Of a DNA stretch of 64,000 nucleotides, positions 36,263 through 46,051 are shown one piece after another. Positions within the stretch are counted from its first letter, which is position 1; each line of letters opens with the position of its first letter. The notes below the pieces were generated by a model, which was given only the letters and a program-made list of their open reading frames with translations, ran no database searches and was not told the DNA's origin. The position numbers and the translations under genes were made by a program. This DNA is from Noviherbaspirillum saxi (GTDB lineage: Bacteria > Pseudomonadota > Gammaproteobacteria > Burkholderiales > Burkholderiaceae_D), in NCBI RefSeq assembly GCF_003591035.1, contig NZ_QYUO01000001.1, positions 1,116,001-1,180,000 of the forward strand, written 5' to 3'.

Positions 36263-37469
36263 ACGTGGCGCCGTCATCCTGCTGGGCTTGGCTGCTGCAT
36301 GGATGTCGACTCAAGCTGCAACCGCCCAGCATCAACACGGCACGCAGCCTGCAGCAAAGGTGGAGTTGGGGACGTCTGCTGCAGTCGATCGCGAAGGCAA
36401 GCTCTGGATCGTCGGCAAGGAAGCATCCGGGCAAGCCCAATATGTATTCGTGCAGACGTCTAGCGATGGCGGAAAGACATGGTCCGCTGCGCGACGTGTA
36501 CAGCAGCATCCGGAACCTGTATCGGCCGAAGGTGAGAATCGTCCCAAGATCGCTTTCGGTGGCGGAAACGACATCTACATTACCTACACCAAGCCCTTGG
36601 ACAAACCCTATACCGGCGAAATCCGGATGGTGCGTTCGGTCGATGGCGGCAAGACCTATCTGCCGCCCGTTACCGTACATGCGAATCGCGATGTCATCAC
36701 GCATCGCTTTGAATCCCTGATTGTCGACAAGGAGGGCAGGGTATATGTCGCCTGGATAGACAAGCGCGACATGCACGCCGCGCTCGCACGCAAGCAGAGG
36801 TATGCGGGTGCCGCGCTCTACTACGCGGTGTCGGAAGATGGCGGCGCGAGTTTCAAGGGCGACTACAAGATCGCCGACCATTCCTGTGAGTGCTGCCGCA
36901 TTGCACTTGCACTCAATCCTCAAGGCCGCCCGGTCGCATTGTGGCGGCACGTGTTCGAACCCAATGCACGCGATCATGCATTGATGGAGCTGACGCCGGA
37001 TGGCAAACTGAGCACTCTCTCCCGTGCCAGCTTCGACGATTGGCGTGTGGATGCATGTCCTCATCATGGGCCGGGTCTAGCGTTTTCCGCCGACGGCACG
37101 CGTCATCAGACCTGGTTCAATGTGTCGCAAGGGGAAGGCGGCGTGTTCTATGCGAGCACGGATGCAACGGGAAAACTTGGCAAACCGCAGCGCATCGGCT
37201 CGGCACAGGCCGCGCATGCCGATGTTGCCGTACACGGTGATAACGTCGTCGTAGTGTGGAAGCAGTTCGACGGCAAAGCCACCGCTATCCTCGGGAAAAT
37301 GTCGTCGGATGGCGGCAAGGCTTGGGCGGAAACGACGCTCGCGCAAACTACGGGCGCATCCGATCAGCCGCGCCTGGTGGCGAGTGGCGCCGGCATAGTG
37401 CTGGTATGGCGCACGCAAAACGAAGGCGTGCAAACCGTGACGGTAGACAGGAGGCAGGCATGGCGATAA
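36249..37469 (+). CDS. Exported BNR-repeat (sialidase-like fold) protein with Cys/His clusters
   Basis: A 406-residue periplasmic beta-propeller protein. A signal peptide (to about ATAQ) is followed by BNR Asp-boxes SSDGGKTW, SVDGGKTY, SEDGGASF and SSDGGKAW. Two unusual clusters, HSCECC (211-216) and CPHH (270-273), could bind a metal. Catalytic residues of true sialidases are not evident, so 'sialidase' is structural only. GGAGA (36239-36243) precedes ATG 36249, overlapping the receptor gene; the following gene overlaps by 10 nt. Placement suggests a role in copper acquisition, which is inference. Confidence 0.8.
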   Translation: MQAFKRGAVILLGLAAAWMSTQAATAQHQHGTQPAAKVELGTSAAVDREGKLWIVGKEASGQAQYVFVQTSSDGGKTWSAARRVQQHPEPVSAEGENRPKIAFGGGNDIYITYTKPLDKPYTGEIRMVRSVDGGKTYLPPVTVHANRDVITHRFESLIVDKEGRVYVAWIDKRDMHAALARKQRYAGAALYYAVSEDGGASFKGDYKIADHSCECCRIALALNPQGRPVALWRHVFEPNARDHALMELTPDGKLSTLSRASFDDWRVDACPHHGPGLAFSADGTRHQTWFNVSQGEGGVFYASTDATGKLGKPQRIGSAQAAHADVAVHGDNVVVVWKQFDGKATAILGKMSSDGGKAWAETTLAQTTGASDQPRLVASGAGIVLVWRTQNEGVQTVTVDRRQAWR

Positions 37470-37942
37470 AAGCGCGTAATCTCGTGGCAAGCTTGCTGCT
37501 GGCAACAACGGCGGCAGCGGCACACGCTGCGACGATCCAGGCTTTCGAGCCCGATACGCTTGAGCGGATCGTCGCACAGCAAAAAGGCAAGGCCTTTGTC
37601 TTCGTGGTCTGGTCGCTTGACTGCGAATACTGTCAGGCGAGCCTGAAAACGCTGAGCCAGGAAAAGCGCAAGCGCAAGGATTTGCAAGTAGTCACGCTCG
37701 CCACCGATCCGGTAGCAGATCCGCAGGCGGTCGCGCTGATGAAAAAGAAACTCGAATCCGTCGGCATGAGCGCCAATGCCTGGGCATACGGCAATGCGCC
37801 GCCCGAGCAACTCAGATATGCGCTCGACCAGAAATGGCATGGTGAAAAGCCACGCAGCTACTGGTTCAATGCCAGGGGCGAACGGGTCGCCTACTCTGGA
37901 GTTATTACCGCGGAAACCATTGCGAAAATGACAGCGCGTTGA
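37460..37942 (+). CDS. Exported thioredoxin-like protein (CEYC motif)
   Basis: A 160-residue protein with signal peptide (ending AAAAHAA) and a thioredoxin-fold region: WSLDCEYCQ at residues 51-59 (Cys55, Cys58) replaces the usual WCGPC of thioredoxins, and PRSYWFNARGERVAYSG matches the cis-Pro end of TlpA-like proteins. It likely handles a disulfide or a metal on a periplasmic partner, plausibly the Cys-rich BNR protein. AGGAGG (37449-37454) precedes ATG 37460, overlapping the BNR gene. Last gene of the copper operon. Confidence 0.82.
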   Translation: MAIKARNLVASLLLATTAAAAHAATIQAFEPDTLERIVAQQKGKAFVFVVWSLDCEYCQASLKTLSQEKRKRKDLQVVTLATDPVADPQAVALMKKKLESVGMSANAWAYGNAPPEQLRYALDQKWHGEKPRSYWFNARGERVAYSGVITAETIAKMTAR

Positions 37943-37955
37943 CCGGTGGGGGAGG

Positions 37956-37986
37956 GCGCACGTGGTCAGCGGCGCTCGGCGTGCGC
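37956..37986. other. Hairpin downstream of the copper operon
   Basis: GCGCACG (37956-37962) and CGTGCGC (37980-37986) give seven perfect pairs with a 17-nt loop, 14 nt after the thioredoxin-like gene. There is no T-run. Confidence 0.4.
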
Positions 37987-38104
37987 GTAACCCCGCATTG
38001 CGACATCGCCCGGCAGGGGGAAGGATTTGCGATTCGCTGCTTGCCAAAAGCCATGAATTCCTGCACTATTGGTCCAACCCGGCTATAACACTGCTGAAAA
38101 ATCC

Positions 38105-38176
38105 ATGTCTTTCGCACGCTTTTACTTTTATTTTCACTTTAGCTATTCCAGCCCAACGGCGGTGGAGAAGCGGTAA
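38105..38176 (+). CDS. Phe/Tyr-rich leader peptide of the aroG attenuator
   Basis: A 23-codon ORF, ATG 38105 to TAA 38174-38176, whose centre reads FYFYFHFSY: five Phe and three Tyr within the first fourteen residues. Such control-codon runs are the hallmark of ribosome-mediated attenuation (pheA and trp leaders). It precedes a DAHP synthase gene, the first step of aromatic amino-acid synthesis, and overlaps the antiterminator segment GGCGGT (38158-38163). A TATAAC box (38084-38089) or TTGCCA-N17-CACTAT (38041-38069) could be the promoter; the ribosome site is weak. Confidence 0.8.
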   Translation: MSFARFYFYFHFSYSSPTAVEKR

Positions 38177-38237
38177 GCGCACGAAATAAAAGAGCCAAAC
38201 CGAATCCTAGAAAAACCGCCAGTGATGGCGGTTTTTT
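38158..38237 (+). terminator. aroG attenuator: antiterminator and intrinsic terminator
   Basis: The terminator stem is AAAAACCGCCA (38211-38221), loop GTGA, TGGCGGTTTTT (38226-38236), with a further T at 38237. The left arm ACCGCC (38215-38220) can pair instead with GGCGGT (38158-38163) inside the leader ORF. A ribosome stalled at Phe/Tyr codons leaves 38158-38163 free to form this antiterminator; one that reaches the stop (38174-38176) covers it, allowing termination. This is the classic two-state layout. Confidence 0.8.
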
Positions 38238-38276
38238 CATTTGTACAGTTTTAAAACTTTTTACTGGAGAAGAAAC

Positions 38277-39338
38277 ATGCCGCGCACCGACGACTTACGC
38301 ATCCGAGAAATGAAAGAACTGATTCCGCCTTCACATCTCATCCGCGAGTTTTCTTGCAGCGAGCATGTCGCCACCACGGCCGCGAATGCGCGACTGGCGT
38401 TACATCGCATTTTGCATGGGCAGGATGACCGGGTCATGGTCGTGATCGGCCCTTGCTCAATCCACGACACCAAGGCTGCGATGGAGTATGCGCGCCGCCT
38501 GGTCAAGGAGCGTGATCGCTTTGCCGGCGAACTCGAAATCATCATGCGCGTGTATTTCGAAAAGCCACGTACTACAGTTGGCTGGAAAGGCTTGATCAAC
38601 GATCCGTACATGGATAACAGCTTCCGCATCAATGATGGTTTGCGCATGGCGCGCGAGCTGCTGATGAACATCAATGAACTCGGTCTGCCGGCAGGCACGG
38701 AATTTCTCGACGTGATCAGCCCGCAGTATGTGGCCGACCTGATCAGCTGGGGTGCGATCGGCGCACGCACCACCGAATCGCAGGTCCACCGCGAACTCGC
38801 ATCCGGCTTGTCTTGCCCGGTCGGCTTCAAGAACGGCACCGACGGCAATATCAAGATTGCAGTCGATGCAATCAAGGCGGCATCGCAACCGCACCATTTT
38901 CTCTCCGTCACCAAGGGCGGTCATTCGGCCATCGTCTCCACTAGCGGCAACGAAGACTGCCATATCATTCTGCGCGGCGGCAAGGCGCCGAACTATGACG
39001 CGGCGAGCGTTGACACCGCCTGCAAGGAAATCGCCGGAAACGGTCTCGCATCGCGCCTGATGATCGACGCCTCGCACGCAAACAGCTCGAAGAAGCCCGA
39101 GAACCAGGTGCCGGTATGCGCCGACATCGGAAAGCAGATCGCTGACGGCGATACGCGTATCGTCGGCGTGATGATCGAATCGCACCTCGTCGCGGGTCGC
39201 CAGGATCTGGTACCGGGCAAGGAACTCACCTATGGTCAATCGGTGACTGATGGCTGCATCGACTGGGAGTCCAGTGTCAAGGTGCTCGAAGGGCTGGCGG
39301 AAGCGGTCAGGCAGCGTCGCTTGCAGGAACGCGATTAA
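38277..39338 (+). CDS. aroG: 3-deoxy-7-phosphoheptulonate (DAHP) synthase, class I
   Basis: A 353-residue class I alpha DAHP synthase that condenses phosphoenolpyruvate and erythrose 4-phosphate, the entry to the shikimate pathway. Family signatures include MVVIGPCSIHD, ARTTESQVHRELASG, GFKNGTDG and DASHANSSKKP. It is similar in size to the E. coli Phe- and Tyr-sensitive enzymes; which amino acid inhibits it cannot be read off here. GGAGAAG precedes ATG 38277. The upstream Phe/Tyr leader and attenuator strongly suggest control by charged tRNA-Phe/tRNA-Tyr. Confidence 0.93.
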   Translation: MPRTDDLRIREMKELIPPSHLIREFSCSEHVATTAANARLALHRILHGQDDRVMVVIGPCSIHDTKAAMEYARRLVKERDRFAGELEIIMRVYFEKPRTTVGWKGLINDPYMDNSFRINDGLRMARELLMNINELGLPAGTEFLDVISPQYVADLISWGAIGARTTESQVHRELASGLSCPVGFKNGTDGNIKIAVDAIKAASQPHHFLSVTKGGHSAIVSTSGNEDCHIILRGGKAPNYDAASVDTACKEIAGNGLASRLMIDASHANSSKKPENQVPVCADIGKQIADGDTRIVGVMIESHLVAGRQDLVPGKELTYGQSVTDGCIDWESSVKVLEGLAEAVRQRRLQERD

Positions 39339-39355
39339 TATCGCCGTGCGATTGA

Positions 39356-39391
39356 GGCTGCGGATCGCGGAAACAATAGCGGTCCGCAGCC
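39356..39391. terminator. Hairpin between convergent aroG and the retropepsin gene
   Basis: GGCTGCGGA (39356-39364) and TCCGCAGCC (39383-39391) give nine perfect pairs with an 18-nt loop lying between two convergent genes. No T-run was seen, so it may work as a weak bidirectional terminator. Confidence 0.5.
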
Positions 39392-39430
39392 CAGCGTCTG
39401 CTGATGATGGAGACGGAAAGAGTCAGACGC

Positions 39431-40063
39431 TTAAAACCGCTTGGTCAACGTCATCTGCTCACCTTCGCGACGCATTTCGGTGCGGTTAAGGAACGACATG
39501 CCAAGCAGGATGATGGGCAGTCCCTGCTCCTGCACAACGGCGTCCACCTGGTTGAGTTCGATGTCGCCGACCTTGACCGTATTCAGCTTCACGCGATAGG
39601 CGGGGACTGCGCCGTTGGCCGTGTTGAGGTAAGCGACTTGTCCTTTGCGGTAATCGATGCCAAGTCGCACCGCATCGGACGCCGGCATGGCGATCATCGT
39701 CGCGCCGGTATCCAGCAACATGCGTACGCTGCCGCCATTGATCTGACCCGGAACCATGTAATGTCCACGTCCGTCGGCCTGCAGCGTCACGCTGGCACGG
39801 CCGGTTGACGACGAATTGCGGTTCACATGCTCGCCGATCGAGATCGTTTGGCGCTTGCCGTTGGCTTCAATCGTCGCCGACGACTCGGTCGCACTGACCA
39901 ATCGCATTCCCTCTGTAATCGTGGCCCCGACCGAAAAGGTCTTCGGCGATCCGCCATCGATGACGAGTACCGCCTTGTTCGGAAACAGACCGACAACGCT
40001 GACGTCGGCCGCCTGGGCGAATGCTGTGCAACAGAAGAGACCGGCAAGGAAAGTCGAGCGCAT
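39431..40063 (-). CDS. Retropepsin-like aspartic protease (clan AA, TIGR02281 type)
   Basis: A 210-residue exported protein with signal peptide (ending AQA) and a C-terminal retropepsin-like domain carrying the single aspartic motif MLLDTGATMIAMP near residue 116, followed by the flap-like region and GMSFLNR. Retropepsins act as dimers, each providing one DTG; here a periplasmic protease is predicted. The N-terminal domain is not recognised. It is a single-gene unit, convergent with aroG. Confidence 0.85.
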   Translation of the reverse strand: MRSTFLAGLFCCTAFAQAADVSVVGLFPNKAVLVIDGGSPKTFSVGATITEGMRLVSATESSATIEANGKRQTISIGEHVNRNSSSTGRASVTLQADGRGHYMVPGQINGGSVRMLLDTGATMIAMPASDAVRLGIDYRKGQVAYLNTANGAVPAYRVKLNTVKVGDIELNQVDAVVQEQGLPIILLGMSFLNRTEMRREGEQMTLTKRF

Positions 40064-40240
40064 GAGCTGGTGACGGCAAATTGAGTGAATGAATCTGGCG
40101 GCTGGCGCCGAACCTGCTCAAAGAATAGCATTAACTCTTGCCCATCAACAACTCGATCCAACGGACAATAATTTGCCGCCGTGTTCATTTCTGACTGGCT
40201 GACGAATGCCGGCCATGCCGGAAATGTTTGTCCTATCCGG

Positions 40241-40726
40241 TCAATCGCGGAAATTATTGAATTCCAGTGGTAGCTCGCTCACTTCCTTGCGCAGCAGTGC
40301 CATTGCCGATTGCAGGTCGTCACGCTTGGCGCCGGTAATGCGCACTGCATCGCCCTGAATGCTGGCCTGGACTTTCATCTTGCTGTCCTTGATGATGCGG
40401 ACGATTTTCTTGGCCGCATCCGACTCGATGCCCTTGCGGATCTTGATGACCTGCTTCACCTTGTCGCCGCCGATTTTTTCAACCTTGCCAATATCAAGAA
40501 AACGGACGTCGACATTGCGCTTGACCATCTTTCCGGTCAGGACGTCGCGTACCTGACCGAGCTGGAATTCGCTGTCGGCATAGGCGGTCAGTTCATGTTC
40601 CTTTTGTTCTACGCGGGCATCGCTGCCCTTGAAGTCGAAGCGGGTGGTGATTTCCTTGTTCGACTGATCGATGGCATTCTTGACTTCAATGATATTGGCT
40701 TCGGAAACGACATCAAATGACGGCAT
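40241..40726 (-). CDS. yajQ: YajQ-family nucleotide/cyclic-di-GMP binding protein
   Basis: A 161-residue YajQ/UPF0234 protein: [20 protein letters not shown] at the N-terminus, DFKGSD, and the C-terminal [17 protein letters not shown] are diagnostic. Family members in Xanthomonas bind cyclic di-GMP and affect transcription factors; others bind GTP or tRNA. Start 40726 is chosen because residues upstream are not family-like. Stop is at 40241, and it is divergent from murB. Confidence 0.93.
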   Translation of the reverse strand: MPSFDVVSEANIIEVKNAIDQSNKEITTRFDFKGSDARVEQKEHELTAYADSEFQLGQVRDVLTGKMVKRNVDVRFLDIGKVEKIGGDKVKQVIKIRKGIESDAAKKIVRIIKDSKMKVQASIQGDAVRITGAKRDDLQSAMALLRKEVSELPLEFNNFRD

Positions 40727-40881
40727 GGCTATTCTTTCTTGCGATATATATGAGGATGTATAACCCGGCGGCGTAGTGATTTTTTTATTGCGCGCAGACT
40801 TGTCATGCTGAAAACACCGGCTCATTCTAGCTGACAAAAAATCGGGTGGCTAGATTCGCGACCCTCTATAATTTCAGCCCT

Positions 40882-41910
40882 ATGACTGCAGCGCTTCCTA
40901 TCCGGCACAATTTTCCCCTCAGGCATTTGAATACCTTCGGTATCGATGCGCAGGCTCACGCCTATCTTCCGGTCACATCGAACACCATGCTCGACATCAT
41001 ACGGCGCGATGCGCAATGGTCGACCATGCCACGCCTGGTATTGGGAGGCGGCAGCAATCTCATACTGACCGGCGACTATCCCGGTCTGGTGCTGCATATG
41101 GCAACCCAAGGCATAGCAGTGATTGCTGAAGACCAGCGGTTCACTTACGTGAAGGCGGCGGCCGGCGAGAACTGGCATCGCTTCGTATTGTGGACGCTGG
41201 ACCACGGCATGGGCGGGCTGGAAAACCTGTCACTGATTCCGGGAAGCGTGGGGGCTGCGCCTATCCAGAACATCGGCGCCTATGGGGTTGAAATCAAGGA
41301 CTGCTTCCATGCATTGACAGCCTATGATTTTAAGAGCGGCGAGCTGCTGACTCTCAACGCTGCCGATTGCGGTTTTGCCTACCGCGACAGCATCTTCAAA
41401 CATGCATTTCGCGATCGCGCCGTCATCCTTGACGTGACGTTTGCGTTGCCTAAGCAATGGCAAGCGAATCTGCAGTATGCCGATGTCGCGCAGGAGCTTG
41501 CTTCAAGCGGCATTGCAACGCCGAGCCCGTCGCAAGTCAGCGACGCGGTGATTGCCATTCGCGCACGCAAATTACCCGACCCTGCCAAGATAGGCAATGC
41601 CGGAAGTTTCTTCAAGAACCCGGTCGTATCCAGGGAGCAGCGCGATGCATTGCTGACGCAGCATGCGCAATTGGTCAGCTATGCGCAGGCCGATGGTACA
41701 TTCAAGCTGGCGGCCGGTTGGCTGATCGATCAGTGCGGCTGGAAGGGCAAGACGCTCGGCGCAGCTGGCGTCTATGAAAAGCAGGCTCTGGTGCTGGTCA
41801 ATCGCGGCGGTGCGAAGGGCAGGGATGTGACCAGACTGGCAGAGGCGATCCAGGCGGATGTGATGGCACGTTTCTCAGTGAGGCTTGAGCCCGAGCCCGT
41901 ATTCGTATGA
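40882..41910 (+). CDS. murB: UDP-N-acetylenolpyruvoylglucosamine reductase
   Basis: A 342-residue FAD/NADPH enzyme that makes UDP-N-acetylmuramate in the cytosolic stage of peptidoglycan synthesis. Seen: NTFGIDAQAH, LGGGSNLILTGDYPG, LIPGSVGAAPIQNIGAYG in the FAD-binding domain, and NAGSFFKNPVV with the catalytic Ser, then LIDQCGWKGKTLG. It is of the type I (E. coli) form. ATG 40882 starts the conserved region. A strong bidirectional terminator follows. Confidence 0.95.
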   Translation: MTAALPIRHNFPLRHLNTFGIDAQAHAYLPVTSNTMLDIIRRDAQWSTMPRLVLGGGSNLILTGDYPGLVLHMATQGIAVIAEDQRFTYVKAAAGENWHRFVLWTLDHGMGGLENLSLIPGSVGAAPIQNIGAYGVEIKDCFHALTAYDFKSGELLTLNAADCGFAYRDSIFKHAFRDRAVILDVTFALPKQWQANLQYADVAQELASSGIATPSPSQVSDAVIAIRARKLPDPAKIGNAGSFFKNPVVSREQRDALLTQHAQLVSYAQADGTFKLAAGWLIDQCGWKGKTLGAAGVYEKQALVLVNRGGAKGRDVTRLAEAIQADVMARFSVRLEPEPVFV

Positions 41911-41942
41911 ACCGCCTTGCTGCATGATTGGTATAAGAATGT

Positions 41943-41974
41943 AAAAAAGGGCAAGCCTGAGCTTGCCCTTTTTT
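41943..41974. terminator. Bidirectional intrinsic terminator
   Basis: AAAAAAGGGCAAGC (41943-41956), loop CTGA, GCTTGCCCTTTTTT (41961-41974). Fourteen perfect pairs, with T-runs on both strands, between convergent murB and ppnP. Confidence 0.95.
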
Positions 41975-42004
41975 GTTTTCATCTCCCGCCGAGGGGACAG
42001 AATT

Positions 42005-42325
42005 TTACGCAGCTACAAAGTGGCAAACGTAATCCAGCGTTTCCAGCGTTTCGATATCGAAGCTGGAATTGCCTGGCACATTGAAGCTCTGGCCGCCTTC
42101 ATAAGTGTTCCATGCCTCTTCACCCTTGAGACGAATGCGGCATTTGCCGGCATTCAGTTCCATCACTTCCGGTGCGCCGGTATTAAAGGTCAGCGAGGAC
42201 GGAAAAATCACGCCTATGGTTTTCTTGGTGCCGTCCGCGAACAGAACGGAGTGCGAAACGCACTTGCCGTCGAAGTAGATGTTGGCTTTCTTGACGACGG
42301 AAACGTTGTCGAATTGTGTGCTCAT
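42005..42325 (-). CDS. ppnP: Pyrimidine/purine nucleoside phosphorylase (DUF1255)
   Basis: A 106-residue small cupin of the PpnP/YaiE family, which phosphorolyses several nucleosides to base and ribose 1-phosphate in the cytosol. The family pattern [32 protein letters not shown] is present, with the C-terminal [12 protein letters not shown] and Y-V-C-H-F end. Start at 42325 (MSTQFDNV) is the family start. It follows argG by 31 nt on the minus strand and may share its transcript. Confidence 0.9.
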   Translation of the reverse strand: MSTQFDNVSVVKKANIYFDGKCVSHSVLFADGTKKTIGVIFPSSLTFNTGAPEVMELNAGKCRIRLKGEEAWNTYEGGQSFNVPGNSSFDIETLETLDYVCHFVAA

Positions 42326-42356
42326 GGTGTCGTGTCTGATGTTGAAATGGTTTTCG

Positions 42357-43754
<1,398 letters not shown>

Positions 43755-44669
43755 TTAATTGAGTTTGCCCAGGACCAGGTACTCAAGCAGCGCCTTCTGC
43801 ACGTGCAAACGGTTCTCGGCTTCGTCCCACACCACCGATTGCGGGCCGTCGATCACTTCGGCGGCGACTTCCTCGCCACGGTGCGCCGGCAGGCAATGCA
43901 TGAAGAGGGCGTCGGCATTGGCGCGCTTCATCTTCTCGGCGTCGACGATCCAGCCGTCGAAGGCTTTCAGTCGCGCCGCGTTTTCTTCTTCGTAGCCCAT
44001 GCTGGTCCAGACGTCGGTGGTCACGAGATCCGCGCCCGCGCACGCATCGGACGGATTGGCGAAGAAGGTGTAATTACTGTTGCCCGATGCAACCAGCGAC
44101 TGGTCGATTTCGTAGCCCTTCGGCGTCGAGACGTTGACATGGAAGCCGAAGATCTGCGCTGCCTGCAGCCAGGAGTAGAGCATGTTGTTGGCGTCGCCGA
44201 TCCACGCGACAGTCTTGTCCTTGATGGAGCCGCGATGCTCGATATACGTGAACACGTCGGCCAGCACCTGGCAGGGATGATGTTCATTGGTCAGGCCATT
44301 GATGACCGGTACGCGCGAGTGGCCGGCAAAGCGATCGATGATGTCCTGCCCGAAGGTGCGGACCATGATGATGTCGCACATGCGGGACATGACCTGTGCC
44401 GCATCTTCTACCGGTTCGCCGCGGCCGAGCTGGCTGTCGCGGGTGTTCAGGTAGATCGCCGCGCCGCCGAGCTGATGCATGCCGGCCTCGAAGGACAGGC
44501 GGGTCCGCGTCGAGTTCTTTTCGAACACCATCACCAGAGTGCGGTCGAGCAGCGTGTGGTGCGGCTCGTAATTCTTGAATTTGCGCTTGATGATTCGGCT
44601 ACGTTCGATCACGTAGTCGAATTCATCAAGCGTAAAGTCAGAAAACTGCAGGAAGTGTTTGATAGCCAT
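43755..44669 (-). CDS. argF: Ornithine carbamoyltransferase (anabolic)
   Basis: A 304-residue transferase making citrulline from ornithine and carbamoyl phosphate. The carbamoyl-phosphate motif STRTRLSFE is at about 53-61, HPCQVLAD at about 130-137 and the catalytic-loop HCLPAHRG near the C-terminus. MAIKHFL at 44669 is the family start. It is followed by argG. The leader between rsgA and argF has a hairpin GGCGGCA/TGCCGCC (44680-44710). Confidence 0.96.
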   Translation of the reverse strand: MAIKHFLQFSDFTLDEFDYVIERSRIIKRKFKNYEPHHTLLDRTLVMVFEKNSTRTRLSFEAGMHQLGGAAIYLNTRDSQLGRGEPVEDAAQVMSRMCDIIMVRTFGQDIIDRFAGHSRVPVINGLTNEHHPCQVLADVFTYIEHRGSIKDKTVAWIGDANNMLYSWLQAAQIFGFHVNVSTPKGYEIDQSLVASGNSNYTFFANPSDACAGADLVTTDVWTSMGYEEENAARLKAFDGWIVDAEKMKRANADALFMHCLPAHRGEEVAAEVIDGPQSVVWDEAENRLHVQKALLEYLVLGKLN

Positions 44670-44679
44670 AAATGGAAAC

Positions 44680-44710
44680 GGCGGCAAGTGCTTGGTTGGC
44701 TCCTGCCGCC
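44680..44710 (-). other. Hairpin in the argF 5' region
   Basis: GGCGGCA (44680-44686) pairs with TGCCGCC (44704-44710) around a 17-nt loop. It lies between the rsgA stop and the argF start, so it could end the rsgA transcript or lie in the argF leader. There is no T-run. Confidence 0.4.
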
Positions 44711-44791
44711 GGATGGTTGTAAGCCGTTCAATTATAAGAGATTTTCTGTCGAAAGGATAACAGACCGGTATCCTGGTCGGTACCTTGTAGC

Positions 44792-45694
44792 TTAGTAAAG
44801 CTTCTGCGAAGACTCATGCACCAGCTGTTGGTAAAGAGCATGACGCAGCGGCACAATCTCGCCCGATTCGACTGCTTCCAGCACGGCGCAACCCGGTTCG
44901 TTCAAATGATGGCAGTTGTAGAACTTGCAATTTCCCAGGCGTGGTCCGAACTCGAGGAATGCTCTTTCCAGCATGCCCTCGGTCAGGTGATACAGCCCGA
45001 ACTCCTGGAATCCCGGTGAATCGATGATGGCGCTGTGGTCGTCAATGGCGAACAGGCGGGTGAAGGTCGTGGTGTGCTTGCCGGAATCAAGTGCCGCGGA
45101 AATTTCGCGCGTCGCCAGCTCGGCGTCCGGAACCAGCAGGTTGATCAACGACGACTTGCCCATGCCCGACTGTCCAATGAGAATCGTCGATTGACCGTCC
45201 AGCAAAGGCTTGAGCGTTGCGCAAGTCTGCTCGGGGTTCCTGCGGGCCGACACCTCATGGATCGGATAACCGAGCCGTGCATACATGCCCAGGCGCTCGC
45301 GGGTTTTGGGCAGCAGCTCCGTCACATCGACCTTGTTGAGGATGATGTGCGCATCGATGCCGCCCGCTTCGGCGGCTACCAGGGCGCGCGATACCAGATC
45401 GTCCGAATAGCCTGGCTCGGTCGCAACCACGATAAACAGCTGGGTCACATTGGCTGCAAGCAGTTTCGATTTGTATTGGTCGGAGCGATAGAGCAGGGTT
45501 TTGCGCTCGCCGATCGACTCGATCACGCCCTGATTGGCCGAAGTCTTTTTCAGTTCGACCATATCGCCTACCGCGACATCGCTTTTCTTGCCTCGCGTGA
45601 CGCACTGCAATTTTTCATCGCCTGCCTGCACCAGGTAATGCCGTCCATGTGCGGCGATCACGGTGCCGGTACCGCATGCTCCTGCTACTGTCAC
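44792..45694 (-). CDS. rsgA: Ribosome small subunit-dependent GTPase A
   Basis: A 300-residue circularly permuted GTPase acting in late 30S ribosome maturation. The order is G4 (LNKVDVTE), G1 (GQSGMGKSS) and G3 ([10 protein letters not shown]), diagnostic of RsgA, with an N-terminal OB domain and a C-terminal zinc site C-x-F-Y-N-C-H-H-x4-P-G-C. Start is GTG 45694, overlapping the PCD stop; the family start is close by. Third gene of an M48-PCD-rsgA transcript. Confidence 0.95.
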   Translation of the reverse strand: MTVAGACGTGTVIAAHGRHYLVQAGDEKLQCVTRGKKSDVAVGDMVELKKTSANQGVIESIGERKTLLYRSDQYKSKLLAANVTQLFIVVATEPGYSDDLVSRALVAAEAGGIDAHIILNKVDVTELLPKTRERLGMYARLGYPIHEVSARRNPEQTCATLKPLLDGQSTILIGQSGMGKSSLINLLVPDAELATREISAALDSGKHTTTFTRLFAIDDHSAIIDSPGFQEFGLYHLTEGMLERAFLEFGPRLGNCKFYNCHHLNEPGCAVLEAVESGEIVPLRHALYQQLVHESSQKLY

Positions 45695-46041
45695 TGCGCG
45701 GCTTGCCGGTAGATCGCGTCCAGCTTCGCGGCGCTGATGAAATCATTTTCCGAAATGCCGCCGCGTCCTCCATTGACGGAATGCGTATCGAACTTCGCGA
45801 CGCAGCGGTTGTAGGTGATAATCAATTCCGGATGGTGGTCGTCGGCATGAATCACGTAGGCAATTGCATTCACGAACGCCAGCGTCTGGTAATAGTTCTT
45901 GAATGCAAAGGTCTTGACGACCTTGCCATCCTGCAGCGCCCAGCCGTCGACGGCGGCAAGGTGCTCGGTGATTTCGGCTTCGGTAAGCGCGGTTTCGGTA
46001 TGCCGGCCTCGTTTTTGAATCAGTTCTGCAGCGGTGACCAT
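45691..46041 (-). CDS. Pterin-4a-carbinolamine dehydratase
   Basis: A 116-residue PCD/DCoH-type enzyme that dehydrates 4a-hydroxytetrahydrobiopterin, supporting phenylalanine hydroxylase. The active-site pattern [17 protein letters not shown] carries the characteristic His pair. It sits between an M48 protease and rsgA, sharing four bases with the latter, so its role may be housekeeping rather than tied to a hydroxylase, none of which is seen here. ATG 46041. Confidence 0.92.
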   Translation of the reverse strand: MVTAAELIQKRGRHTETALTEAEITEHLAAVDGWALQDGKVVKTFAFKNYYQTLAFVNAIAYVIHADDHHPELIITYNRCVAKFDTHSVNGGRGGISENDFISAAKLDAIYRQAAQ

Positions 46042-46051
46042 GATGAATTCC

